A stretch of DNA of 64,000 nucleotides from Sphaerimonospora sp050942215 (lineage in GTDB: Bacteria; Actinomycetota; Actinomycetes; Streptosporangiales; Streptosporangiaceae), in the NCBI RefSeq assembly GCF_050942215.1, contig NZ_CP192056.1:6412003-6476002 (forward strand), read 5' to 3'. This document shows, piece after piece, positions 35,501 to 43,308 of the stretch (its first letter is position 1; every line of letters starts with the position of its first letter). The notes under the pieces were generated by a model, which was not told the origin of the DNA, did no database searches, and worked only from the letters and a program-made list of their open reading frames with translations. The position numbers were made by a program, and so were the translations under genes.

Positions 35501-35586
35501 CGGCGCCCAGGGCGGGGCGATCCGCCGGGGCCCGAGGGATCCTCGGGGCGGCCGGTCGGCTCCGGTCCATAGCTGCTGTTAGTCAC
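32533..35586 (-). CDS. Class A penicillin-binding protein (transglycosylase/transpeptidase)
   Basis: 1017 residues. A very long disordered Pro/Gly/Arg-rich cytosolic N-terminus (about 1-250) precedes one membrane span (WKIVLASCAVLTAGVFGMIM). The GT51 domain follows with the catalytic Glu in VVAAENRSFYEDSG and TITQQMARNYF. The transpeptidase has SAFK (catalytic Ser), SIN and KTGT. The C-terminus is a Ser/Pro/Asp-rich tail. Polymerises and crosslinks peptidoglycan outside the membrane. Start GTG 35586. It is divergent from padR-ino1, a gene order also seen in Streptomyces. Confidence 0.95.
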   Translation of the reverse strand: MTNSSYGPEPTGRPEDPSGPGGSPRPGRRRRTPRESGEYGEPYPGRGRDPLPSHPQQPRHPQQPPNPQAAGQPTARHPRPAVNPQGPPRPQAAPPQAGQRAAQPGPRSQQAPGGRRMDAAFEDTAAMNAVPQPPPRGQQGQQGQQGPGRRPGPGGEHGRPGNGPGGPGRRGASPGPGEFGGDEQTRISREGPLGMPPGGPRREPGAQETEIMSSGGRRRRPVPGRGAPGGPGGPNGPGGPGGRGPGGPEDFDDDDGPRRAGWKRFVPSWKIVLASCAVLTAGVFGMIMVGYMNTDLPSERDAQESATAQGSVFYYRDGSAIARLGTARIRVSLDQVPEHVRDAVVAAENRSFYEDSGIDLSAIGRSVWMTVTGQQTQGASTITQQMARNYFDTLSRDVTIKRKVTEIFISVKLDKEWSKDKVLEYYLNTVPFGRNTYGIEAAAREFFGKKTKDLTPAQGAYLAGRIQQPGNFDLAESKKNFAPTQERFTYVVKGMAEMTGEDGKPKYPDITQAKFPKPRPKQVSQAFGGLKGYMLQVALRELQARGIERDDIETGGYKIYTTFDKRLMKEAQKAVKGVTSNMSREYHTGLASVDPKTGQVHAFYGGDDYTKDFLNEPFDARKQAASAFKPYVLAAWLEAGYSLNSLVPGSKTVPEKLPGTTPITNGHAVPPAIDVIYATAHSINTAYASMAFALPGQLDDLRALAEAAGISKKALEDDKNGVNGEDGHGYQLAIGSVGVTPVEQAAGYSIFANQGKHIDYHVIREVKQGKTVVLTEKKDVKQVISPDAAADATVALEAVIKGGTASSTGQIGRPAAGKTGTNNDEKEAWFVGFTPQLSTAVGMYREQCLTKSGKVVQPLSNGTCPETPNNKPSKKYNAENPYSRAHERSLGFEGAGPPTTIWRNFMIAAHEGKPVEQFPPKAGIGMPENIAPSPSPSPSPTQNEEAPPIFPDDELPFQPDDVGCPPGDLSCSDDGGLDLQSGPGDSGGDDQPLGNGSPASLPVTTPAAADNRRVGTR

Positions 35587-36065
35587 GCGTCCTCGTTAGG
35601 TCTCAAGGGAATTCGTCGACGTCGGCCGAGGGCCGGGCAAGGTTCCTCCTGAAGGGGGATCGCCCTGCAGCGAGGAGCCTGGGGATCGGCTGCCGGAGAG
35701 GACGAACGAGACCGCCAGGTGGTTCCGTAACAACCATGGCAGACCTCCGGCACGGGGACCTGGGATTCGCCGTACTTTCCGGCACCGGGGACACGGGCCG
35801 TCACGGCGGTGACCTGGTCGGCCAGCTGCGGCGATTCGTCCCGTTACGTCAATGTGAATTTGCTCACGTTGGAGACGGGACGACACGGGCAGACGACTGT
35901 GGTCGTGGTCGTGGCCGCGGTGAAGTTCGACGGGAGCGGCCGTCAGGCCGCCGGTTTCGGCGAGCCCCACCGGCCAATCCCGCCCGGCCTGTCCGGCCGG
36001 CCACTGGTTCCCCACAAGTGGCCAGATTACGGCGATTTGCCAAACCTTGCCCAATCGTTGACACG
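35587..36065. other. Long divergent intergenic region, PBP to padR
   Basis: About 480 bp without a convincing gene. Frames that cross it have poor third-position bias. The minus strand carries a near-repeat of CCCCGGTGCCGG and CCCCGTGCCGG and should hold the PBP promoter and a long leader. No known riboswitch was recognised with confidence. Confidence 0.5.
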
Positions 36066-36119
36066 TTGCGCTCTATAGCGCGCCGACGTATTCTGCCGAT
36101 GTATCGGCTCGATACATCG
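36066..36119 (+). promoter_or_regulatory. padR promoter and PadR-type operator
   Basis: TTGCGC (36066-36071), 17 bp, TATTCT (36089-36094) form a promoter. Directly after the -10 comes a perfect palindrome, CGATGTATCG-GCT-CGATACATCG (36097-36119). PadR proteins often bind ATGTAT/ATACAT dyads, so autorepression at the start site is likely. Confidence 0.78.
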
Positions 36120-36142
36120 ATCGGACATAGGGGGTGGTTCCA

Positions 36143-36862
36143 GTGACGGACTCCGGGTCTCGAAGCGCTCTTCTCGAGCTCGCCGTCCTGGGATCGCTGC
36201 ACGAAACCCCGCTGCACGGGTATGAACTGCGTAAACGGCTCAACACCCTGCTCGGGATGTTCCGTGCGTTCTCCTACGGGTCCCTGTACCCGTGTCTACG
36301 CAGTCTGCTGGGCGACGGCCTCATCGCGGAGGAGGAGCCTCCGGAGGACACGGTCCTCGGCCGCCGGTCGAAGATCGTCTACAAGCTGACGGCGGAGGGC
36401 AAGGAGCGGCTGCACGAACTGCTCACCCAGGCGGGTCCGTCCGCCTGGGAGGACGAGAGCTTCGGCATCCACTTCGCCTTCTTCCGGCACGCCGAGGCGG
36501 AGGTCCGGCTGCGCATTCTCGAGGGCCGCCGCAGCCGCCTGGAGGAACGACTCGAGCGCGTCCGTACGGCTCTGGCACGCACGAGGGAGCGGCTCGACCG
36601 CTACACCCTCGAGCTGCAGCGCCACGGACTGGAGTCGGTCGAGCGGGAGGTCCGCTGGCTCAACGAGCTCATCGACTCGGAGCGGCGGAGCAGTACGGCC
36701 CTGTCAGCGGCGGCGGAATCGACGGGCTCCGCCACTCCGGCCGGGCCGACCGAGACCGACGACGCGGACGAAGCCGGCGTGACGCCCCCTCAGGCGGCGG
36801 CTCCGGGGCGAGCCGTACAGGAAAGAGATCAGAGGGCGGACTCGCCCGAGGCTGATGAATAG
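36143..36862 (+). CDS. PadR-family transcriptional regulator
   Basis: 239 residues from GTG 36143 (GGGGGTGG upstream). Winged helix with ALLELAVLGSLHETPLHGYELRKRL and YGSLYPCLRSLLGDGLIAEEE, then VYKLTAEGKERLHELL; a C-terminal coiled helical region (about 120-190) for dimerisation and an acidic disordered tail. It lies 17 bp before ino1 and probably forms an operon with it. The operator upstream suggests self-control and hence control of inositol synthesis. Confidence 0.93.
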   Translation: MTDSGSRSALLELAVLGSLHETPLHGYELRKRLNTLLGMFRAFSYGSLYPCLRSLLGDGLIAEEEPPEDTVLGRRSKIVYKLTAEGKERLHELLTQAGPSAWEDESFGIHFAFFRHAEAEVRLRILEGRRSRLEERLERVRTALARTRERLDRYTLELQRHGLESVEREVRWLNELIDSERRSSTALSAAAESTGSATPAGPTETDDADEAGVTPPQAAAPGRAVQERDQRADSPEADE

Positions 36863-36879
36863 GTAAAGGAGCGGGTGCC

Positions 36880-37959
36880 ATGGGTTCGGTGCGCGTAGCC
36901 ATCGTGGGCGTGGGAAACTGCGCCGCATCGCTGGTACAGGGTGTCCACTACTACAGGGACGCGGATCCGGACAGCCGAGTGCCGGGCCTGATGCACGTGC
37001 GCTTCGGTGATTACCACGTCGGTGACGTCGAGTTCGTCGCCGCCTTCGATGTGGACGCCAAGAAGGTCGGCCGGGATCTGTCCGAGGCGATCGTCGCCTC
37101 CGAGAACAACACGATCAAGATATGCGACGTGCCGCCGCTCGGCGTGACCGTACAGCGCGGGCCCACCTTCGACGGGCTGGGCGAGTACTACCGGGAGATC
37201 ATCGAGGAGTCCGACGAAAAGCCCGTGGACGTCGTCCAGGCGCTCAAGGACGCCCGGGTGGACGTCCTGGTCTCCTACCTGCCGGTGGGGTCCGAGGAGG
37301 CCGACCGGTTCTACGCCCAGTGCGCGATCGACGCGAAGGTGGCGTTCGTCAACGCGCTGCCCGTCTTCATCGCCACCGACCCGAAGTGGGCGGCCAAGTT
37401 CACCGAGGCCGGTGTGCCGATCGTGGGCGACGACATCAAGTCGCAGGTCGGCGCGACCATCACCCACCGCGTGATGGCCAAGCTGTTCGAGGACCGCGGG
37501 GTCGAGCTGCTGCGCACCTACCAGCTCAACTTCGGCGGCAACATGGACTTCATGAACATGCTGGAGCGGACCCGCCTGCAGTCGAAGAAGATCTCCAAGA
37601 CGCAGTCGGTCACCTCCCAGATCCCGCACGAGATGGCCAAGGCCGATGTGCACATCGGCCCGTCGGACCACGTGCCGTGGCTGGACGACCGCAAGTGGGC
37701 CTACGTCCGCCTGGAGGGCCGCTCCTTCGGTGACACGCCGCTGAACCTGGAGTACAAGCTGGAGGTCTGGGACTCGCCCAACTCCGCCGGCATCATCATC
37801 GACGCGGTGCGCGCCGCCAAGATCGCCCTGGATCGGGGGATCGGCGGGCCGCTGCTGTCACCCTCGTCCTACTTCATGAAGTCGCCGCCGGAGCAGTACT
37901 CCGACGACGACGCCCGCGACGCGGTCGAGAAGTTCATCCGCGGTGAGGTCGAGCGTTAG
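36880..37959 (+). CDS. ino1: Inositol-3-phosphate synthase
   Basis: 359 residues. Converts glucose-6-phosphate to inositol-3-phosphate for phosphatidylinositol, mycothiol and lipoglycans. Rossmann NAD motif VAIVGVGNCAASLVQG at the N-terminus, then NALPVFIATDPKWA, DDIKSQVGATITHR and LNFGGNMDFMNMLE, which are typical of the short actinobacterial enzyme. AAAGGAGCGGGTGCC precedes the ATG. The terminator follows 10 bp after the stop. Confidence 0.97.
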   Translation: MGSVRVAIVGVGNCAASLVQGVHYYRDADPDSRVPGLMHVRFGDYHVGDVEFVAAFDVDAKKVGRDLSEAIVASENNTIKICDVPPLGVTVQRGPTFDGLGEYYREIIEESDEKPVDVVQALKDARVDVLVSYLPVGSEEADRFYAQCAIDAKVAFVNALPVFIATDPKWAAKFTEAGVPIVGDDIKSQVGATITHRVMAKLFEDRGVELLRTYQLNFGGNMDFMNMLERTRLQSKKISKTQSVTSQIPHEMAKADVHIGPSDHVPWLDDRKWAYVRLEGRSFGDTPLNLEYKLEVWDSPNSAGIIIDAVRAAKIALDRGIGGPLLSPSSYFMKSPPEQYSDDDARDAVEKFIRGEVER

Positions 37960-37969
37960 GTCGTACGAT

Positions 37970-37994
37970 GCCCCGGCTCAGCCCGAGCCGGGGC
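37970..37994 (+). terminator. ino1 terminator
   Basis: GCCCCGGCTC, loop AGCCC, GAGCCGGGGC, then GTTTCTGT: a perfect 10-bp stem with a T-rich exit. Confidence 0.9.
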
Positions 37995-38061
37995 GTTTCT
38001 GTGCTGTACGGAGGATCCTCAAGGAGGATCCGTCCGAGGAATCCGTACGGCGAGCCCGCCG

Positions 38062-38646
38062 TCATGGGCGAGCGGCCGGCGGCAGATCGGCCGGATCGGC
38101 CACCGGCCAGGCCAGCGGGTCCGGCCCGAGCGAGACGAGCTGCGGCATCTGCTTCCCGGCCCACGGAGAGATGGGGATCTCTCCACTCATGACCTGGTCG
38201 ACGTACTGCTTCCAGGGCAGCCAGCGGACCGCGCCGACCTCCTCCGGATTGGGCGTGGCGTCCGTGGAGACGAGGACACGGAAGACGGGACACATCTCGT
38301 TCTCCACGATCCCGTTGTCCATCACGGCCCGGTAGGCGAAACGCGGCAGCAGCAGATCGACGGAGTCCGCCCGCAGCCCCAACTCGTAGTCGAGCCTGCG
38401 CCGTACCGCCGACGGAGCCGATTCGCCCGGCAGCGGATGCCCGCAGCAGCTGTTGGTCCACTGGTCCGGCCAGGTGAGCTTGTGTCCGGCGCGCCGGGTC
38501 AGCAGAACCTGCCCGTCGAAGTCGAAGACGTAGCTGGAGAACGCGAGGTGGAGCGGAGTCTCGGCGCCGTGGATCGTCCACTTGGAAGCGGTGCCGATCG
38601 GGTTGCCGCCATCGTCGAGGAGCACGACATGTTCATCGGTGGTCAC
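38062..38646 (-). CDS. idi: Isopentenyl-diphosphate delta-isomerase, type I
   Basis: 194 residues. Interconverts isopentenyl and dimethylallyl diphosphate in isoprenoid synthesis. The Nudix-like fold shows the catalytic Cys in WTNSCCGHPLPGE and the metal/acid residues in VENEMCPVFRV; HLAFSSYVFDFDGQVLLTRR is the family opening. Start GTG 38646. Length is typical for the bacterial enzyme. It stands alone, convergent with ino1. Confidence 0.96.
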   Translation of the reverse strand: MTTDEHVVLLDDGGNPIGTASKWTIHGAETPLHLAFSSYVFDFDGQVLLTRRAGHKLTWPDQWTNSCCGHPLPGESAPSAVRRRLDYELGLRADSVDLLLPRFAYRAVMDNGIVENEMCPVFRVLVSTDATPNPEEVGAVRWLPWKQYVDQVMSGEIPISPWAGKQMPQLVSLGPDPLAWPVADPADLPPAARP

Positions 38647-38781
38647 GCTCCGAGACTACGTGATCATGTCAATAGAACCCAGGCGAATGAGTGAGCGGCA
38701 CGTTCCTTACGCCGCCGACTCAGGGATCTGTCAGGGATGATCCCGATATCCGTCTCCTGATCGCCCGCGTAGGCTGTATGC

Positions 38782-40080
38782 GTGTCCTTCGTCTCTGACC
38801 TGCGCGTCCTCCTGGAGGGCCGGGACTTCCGCCGGCTTTTCGGCACCCGTCTCGTATCGCAGTTCTCGGACGGAATCTTCCAGTTCGCCGTGGCGGGCTA
38901 CGCGTTCTTCACTCCGGAGAAGCAGGCCACGGCAGCCGAGGTCGCGGTGGCCATGGCCGTGCTGCTGCTGCCGTACAGCGTGTTCGGCCCCTTCGTCGGG
39001 GTCCTGATCGACCGCTGGTCGCGGCGGCAGATCCTGGTCGTCGCGCCGCTCGTGCGCGGGACGCTGCTGCTGGTGACGGCGGGTCTGGTCGCCCTGGACG
39101 TGCCGGACGCGGTCTTCTACGGGGCCTCGCTCGCCGTGCTCGCCGTCAACCGGTTCTTCCTCTCCGCGCTCGGGGCGTCGCTGCCCCATGTCGTGCCGCG
39201 GGACCGGCTCGTCCTGGCCAACGCCATCACGCCCACATCGGGTACGGTCCTCACCGCCGTGGGCATGGGCGCGGCCTTCGTGCTCCGCCTGGTCTTCGGC
39301 TCGGGACACGGAGGCACCGCGACACTGCTCGCCATCTCCGGCCTGTCCTTCGGGCTGAGCGCGATCATCGCCACGACGATGGAGCGTTCCCTGCTCGGGC
39401 CGCCGTACGACCCGGGTCGTCCCCCGGCCGGCGAAGCCGTACGGATCGTGCTGCGCGGCCTGGTGGAGGGCGCCCGGCATCTCGGCCGGCGCCGCCGGGC
39501 GGCGGCCGCTCTCAGCGCCATGGCCGCCCACCGGCTCCTGTTCGGGATATCGCTGGCCATGGTGGTCATGCTGTACCGCTACTACTTCACGACCGACGTG
39601 GACGCCGCGCTGGAGGGCATCACGCTGGTCGGGGGCGCGACGGGCGTCGGCATCTTCCTCGCGGTGCTCATCACGCCGTGGGCGACCGAGCGGTTCCGGA
39701 TCGAGATGTGGATCCCGGCCATGCTCACCGTCTCCGGCGTGCTGGAGCTCCTGCTGTGCGCGACCTTTCACGAGTGGGCGTTCGTCGTCGCCGGCCTACT
39801 GCTGGGCGTCACCGGGCAGAGCGTGAAGATCTGCGCCGACACCGTGGTGCAGCGGGAGGTCGACGACCACTTCCTCGGCCGGACCTTCTCCATCTACGAC
39901 ATGCTGTTCAACGTCTCGACCGTCCTGGGCGCCGCGCTGGCCGCCACGATGCTGCCGCCCGACGGCAAGTCCTTCCTGGCCCTCTCGGTGATCAGCATGA
40001 CCTATCTCCTCGGCGTCCTGGCGTACCGGCTGATCCTCCCCTCGGCCGCCACCCGCACACCCGCCGTCGTCACCGACTGA
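38782..40080 (+). CDS. MFS transporter
   Basis: 432 residues with about 11-12 hydrophobic spans. Between spans 2 and 3 lies the MFS signature (GVLIDRWSRRQIL). Overall resemblance is to the enterobactin/macrolide exporter-like MFS group, but the substrate cannot be told. GTG 38782 starts 6 nt after TAGGCT with no Shine-Dalgarno, a leaderless arrangement. Confidence 0.92.
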   Translation: MSFVSDLRVLLEGRDFRRLFGTRLVSQFSDGIFQFAVAGYAFFTPEKQATAAEVAVAMAVLLLPYSVFGPFVGVLIDRWSRRQILVVAPLVRGTLLLVTAGLVALDVPDAVFYGASLAVLAVNRFFLSALGASLPHVVPRDRLVLANAITPTSGTVLTAVGMGAAFVLRLVFGSGHGGTATLLAISGLSFGLSAIIATTMERSLLGPPYDPGRPPAGEAVRIVLRGLVEGARHLGRRRRAAAALSAMAAHRLLFGISLAMVVMLYRYYFTTDVDAALEGITLVGGATGVGIFLAVLITPWATERFRIEMWIPAMLTVSGVLELLLCATFHEWAFVVAGLLLGVTGQSVKICADTVVQREVDDHFLGRTFSIYDMLFNVSTVLGAALAATMLPPDGKSFLALSVISMTYLLGVLAYRLILPSAATRTPAVVTD

Positions 40081-40235
40081 CCGCCGTAGAACATCCTCCC
40101 CCGAACCCGCGCGTACGGCTCGCGCTCGCTCGGGGAAGCACGGACGTGAGCTGTGCGCTCGGCGGATCAGACCCGGTGATGCGTACGGCGTCCGCGTCAC
40201 CGGGGTCCGCTCCCCCTCCTGGCTAGGGTGATGCC

Positions 40236-41501
40236 GTGAAAGCTGAGGACATCCTGCGACTGGACCGCGAGCACGTCTGGCATCCCTACGCGGCGGTGCC
40301 GTCCGGCGTGCCGGTCCACGCGGTGCGCGGCGCCCATGGCGTACGGCTCACGCTCGCCGACGGCCGGGAGCTCGTCGACGGCATGTCGTCGTGGTGGGCG
40401 GCCATCCACGGGTACGACCACCCGAGGCTGAACCAGGCGATCCGCGACCAGCTCGACGACATGGCCCATGTCATGTTCGGCGGGCTCACCCACGAGCCGG
40501 CCGTACGGCTCGCGCGTACGCTCACCGAGCTGACCGGGCTGGACCGTGTCTTCCTGGCCGACTCGGGCTCGGTGGCCGTCGAGGTCGCGATCAAGATGGC
40601 CCTGCAGTACGCGGCGGCCACCGGCCGTCCCGGTCGGACCAGGCTGTTCACGGTCAGGGGCGGCTATCACGGCGACACGTTCGGCGCGATGTCGGTCTGC
40701 GACCCGGTGAGCGGCATGCACCATCTGTTCTCCGGCGTGCTGCCGAGCCATGTCTTCGGGCCCGTCCCGCCCGCCGGATACGAGGAGGCCTACCTGGCGG
40801 AGCTGTCCGCACTGGTGGGGGCGCACGCGGACGAGCTGGCAGCGATCATCGTGGAGCCGATCGTCCAGGGCGCGGGAGGCATGCGCTTCTATCACCCGGC
40901 CTGTCTGCGCCGGCTGCGCGAGCTGGCCGACGAGCACGGCATCCTGCTGATCGCCGACGAGATCGCGACCGGCTTCGGCCGCACGGGCGAGCTGTTCGGG
41001 TGCGACCACGCCGGGATCAGGCCCGACATCATGTGCCTGGGCAAGGCGCTGACCGGCGGATACCTGACGCTCGCCGCGACATTGTGCACCGCGCGGGTGG
41101 CCGACGGCATCGGGGTGCTGATGCACGGGCCGACCTTCATGGGCAACCCGCTCGCCGCGGCGGTCGCGGGCGCCTCGCTCGACCTGCTGGCCGAGCGTCC
41201 CTGGCGGGAGGAGGTCAAGTGGATCGAGGCCGGGCTGATCGACGGCCTGGCGCCGGCGGCCGGACATCCCGGGGTACGGGACGTCCGGGTCCTCGGCGCG
41301 ATCGGGGTGATCGAGATGGTCGGCCCCCTCGATATCGCGAAAATTCAGGACATCGTGATGAGCCACGGCGTGTGGCTCCGGCCGTTCGGCCGCCTCATCT
41401 ACACGATGCCGCCCTACGCCTGCACCCCCGACGACATCGCGGCCATCACCCACGCCATGGTCGCCGCCGCCACAACAGCCACCCCCACCCCCATGGCGTG
41501 A
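40236..41501 (+). CDS. bioA: Adenosylmethionine--8-amino-7-oxononanoate aminotransferase
   Basis: 421 residues. PLP enzyme of biotin synthesis. Motifs: DREHVWHPYAA at the N-terminus, DGMSSWWAAIHGY, SGSVAVEVAIKMALQY, LLIADEIATGFGRTGELF, the PLP lysine in CLGKALTGGYL, and MHGPTFMGNPLA. No other biotin gene lies in the window, so it is a detached bio locus. GTG 40236 starts 6 nt after TAGGGT (leaderless type). Its TGA stop is inside the first unit of repeat array 3. Confidence 0.96.
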   Translation: MKAEDILRLDREHVWHPYAAVPSGVPVHAVRGAHGVRLTLADGRELVDGMSSWWAAIHGYDHPRLNQAIRDQLDDMAHVMFGGLTHEPAVRLARTLTELTGLDRVFLADSGSVAVEVAIKMALQYAAATGRPGRTRLFTVRGGYHGDTFGAMSVCDPVSGMHHLFSGVLPSHVFGPVPPAGYEEAYLAELSALVGAHADELAAIIVEPIVQGAGGMRFYHPACLRRLRELADEHGILLIADEIATGFGRTGELFGCDHAGIRPDIMCLGKALTGGYLTLAATLCTARVADGIGVLMHGPTFMGNPLAAAVAGASLDLLAERPWREEVKWIEAGLIDGLAPAAGHPGVRDVRVLGAIGVIEMVGPLDIAKIQDIVMSHGVWLRPFGRLIYTMPPYACTPDDIAAITHAMVAAATTATPTPMA

Positions 41502-41744
41502 TCTTGTAATTACTTGCAAGCCCACCCGCCGACCAGGCATTTCCCGTTCCGTGATCTTGCAGTTTCTCGCACACACGGCCTTTGACCTGGCACGTTCATT
41601 TCGGTGATCTTGCACTTCCATCTCAACTGCAAGATCACCAATGGTAGAAGTGCAGGCCGGCTGCCCAGCGTGCGAGAAACTGCAAGATCACGAGAGGCGT
41701 TCGCCCTGGTCAGGGGCGCACCATGCGAGAAACTACAAGATCAC
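41498..41744. repeat. 53-bp repeat array 3 (three forward, three inverted units)
   Basis: Forward units start at 41498, 41551 and 41604; inverted units end at 41638, 41691 and 41744. Every step is 53 bp. The best units begin GTGATCTTGCAGTTTCTCGC, and a GACC(A/T)GG box lies at unit positions 34-40. The outermost units supply the stop codons of bioA and of the cca-type gene. Confidence 0.95.
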
Positions 41745-43177
41745 GGCAGGAGGTCGTTCTCGCGGGCCCACTTGAGCAGGGCCTCGCGCGCGGCCTCCTT
41801 GCCGATCACGCCCTCGTCCATGCGGATCTCCAGCATGTGCCGGTACGCCCGGCCGATGACGGGCCCCGGTGGCAGGCCGAGGATCTCCTGGATCTCGTTG
41901 CCGTCCAGCTCCGGGCGGATCTTGGCGAGCTCCTCCTCCTCGGCCAGCCGGGCGATGCGCTCCTCCAGCTGGTCGTACGTCCGCGACAGCGCGGCCGCCT
42001 TGCGCTTGTTGCGTGTCGTGCAGTCGGCCCGGGTCAGCTTGTGCAGCCGATCCAGCAGGTGCCCCGCGTCGCGGACGTACCGCCGGACCGCGCTGTCGGT
42101 CCACTCCCCCGTGCCGTACCCGTGGAAGCGCAGGTGCAGCTCCACCAGCCGCGACACGTCGGCCACGACGTCCTTGGGGAAGCGCAGCTCGGTCAGCCGC
42201 TTCTTCGCCATCTGCGCGCCCACCACCTCGTGGTGGTGGAATGAGACCCGGCCTCCCGGTTCGTTGCGCCGGGTCTTCGGTTTGCCGATGTCGTGCAGCA
42301 GCGCGGCCCATCGCAGCACCCGGTCCGGGCCGCCGGTCTCCAGGTCGATGGCCTGCTCCAGCACGATCAGCGTGTGCTCGTAGACGTCCTTGTGCCGGTG
42401 GTGCTCATCGATCTCCAGCCGGAGCTTCGGCAGCTCGGGCAGGACATGGGCGGCCAGCCCGGTCTCGACGAGCAGCGCCAGCCCGGCCCTGGGCCGGGAC
42501 CCGAGCAGCAGCTTGTCGAGCTCGTCGCGGATGCGCTCCGCCGAGACGATCTCGATTCGGCCGGCCATCGCGGTCATCGCCTCGACCACCGCAGCCTCCA
42601 CGCCGAAGCCGAGCTGCGCGGCGAACCTGGCGGCCCGCAGCATACGCAGCGGGTCGTCGTCGAACGACTGCTCGGGCCGAGCCGGCGTACGCAGCACCTT
42701 CGCGGCCAGGTCGGGCAGCCCGCCGTAGGGGTCCACGAACTCGTGGCACGGCAGCCTGACCGCCATCGCGTTGACCGCGAAGTCGCGCCGGGCGAGGTCG
42801 CCGTCGAGCGTGTCGCCGTACTCCACGTCGGGCTTGCGCGACGCCGGATCGTACGACTCGGTGCGATAGGTGGTGATCTCCAGCAGCCAGCCGCCCTTGC
42901 GTACGCCGACGGTGCCGAAATCGATGCCGATCGTCCACACCGCGTCGGCCCAGTCTTTGACGATCTCCAGCACCTGCTCGGGACGGGCGTCCGTCGTCAG
43001 GTCGAGATCGTTTCCGATGCGGCCGAGGAAGACGTCACGCACGGAGCCGCCGACCAGGGCCAGCTCGTGCCCGCGCGCCGCGAACAGTTCGCCGAGTTCG
43101 TCGGCCACCGGGGCGAGCCGGCGGAACAGCTCGTTGACGGCGCGCCGCTGGCTGTCGGTCAGATTTGAAGAGGACAA
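41741..43177 (-). CDS. cca: CCA tRNA nucleotidyltransferase / poly(A) polymerase family
   Basis: 478 residues from a TTG at 43177 (start uncertain: GAAGGA lies 12 nt upstream and no ATG/GTG fits better). Class II nucleotidyltransferase head with LVGGSVRDVFLGRIGNDLDLTTDA, the RRDFAVNAMAVRL motif and DPLRMLRAARFAAQLGF. An HD domain follows (LLHDIGKPKTR, VSFHHHEVVGAQMAKKR). Adds or repairs tRNA 3' CCA; tRNA-Ser(GGA) here lacks an encoded CCA. It heads the block that in M. tuberculosis runs from pcnA to sigM. Confidence 0.94.
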   Translation of the reverse strand: MSSSNLTDSQRRAVNELFRRLAPVADELGELFAARGHELALVGGSVRDVFLGRIGNDLDLTTDARPEQVLEIVKDWADAVWTIGIDFGTVGVRKGGWLLEITTYRTESYDPASRKPDVEYGDTLDGDLARRDFAVNAMAVRLPCHEFVDPYGGLPDLAAKVLRTPARPEQSFDDDPLRMLRAARFAAQLGFGVEAAVVEAMTAMAGRIEIVSAERIRDELDKLLLGSRPRAGLALLVETGLAAHVLPELPKLRLEIDEHHRHKDVYEHTLIVLEQAIDLETGGPDRVLRWAALLHDIGKPKTRRNEPGGRVSFHHHEVVGAQMAKKRLTELRFPKDVVADVSRLVELHLRFHGYGTGEWTDSAVRRYVRDAGHLLDRLHKLTRADCTTRNKRKAAALSRTYDQLEERIARLAEEEELAKIRPELDGNEIQEILGLPPGPVIGRAYRHMLEIRMDEGVIGKEAAREALLKWARENDLLP

Positions 43178-43308
43178 GGCTGGGTAGGTCCTTCGGTCAC
43201 GGGACAGGTTCTCCCCCCGAGTGCCCTTCGGTGTCACCCAGGGGAGACGCACACCTAGAGAGCACCTGGTCGGTTCGGGAGCGCTGGACGACACAAGGAG
43301 CACACGAG

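Noticed and set aside
33304..35652. 782-codon open frame on the plus strand
   Set aside because: Antisense of the PBP gene.
35596..36054. 152-codon minus-strand frame upstream of the PBP gene, or a c-di-AMP riboswitch there
   Set aside because: The frame has no start signal or bias; some GAATCC and GGAACC pieces recall the ydaO motif but the fold could not be matched.
25609..41744. 53-bp repeats as CRISPR arrays
   Set aside because: The conserved part is split into two boxes, the variable part is not spacer-like, units are too few, halves are mirrored, and no cas gene is near.
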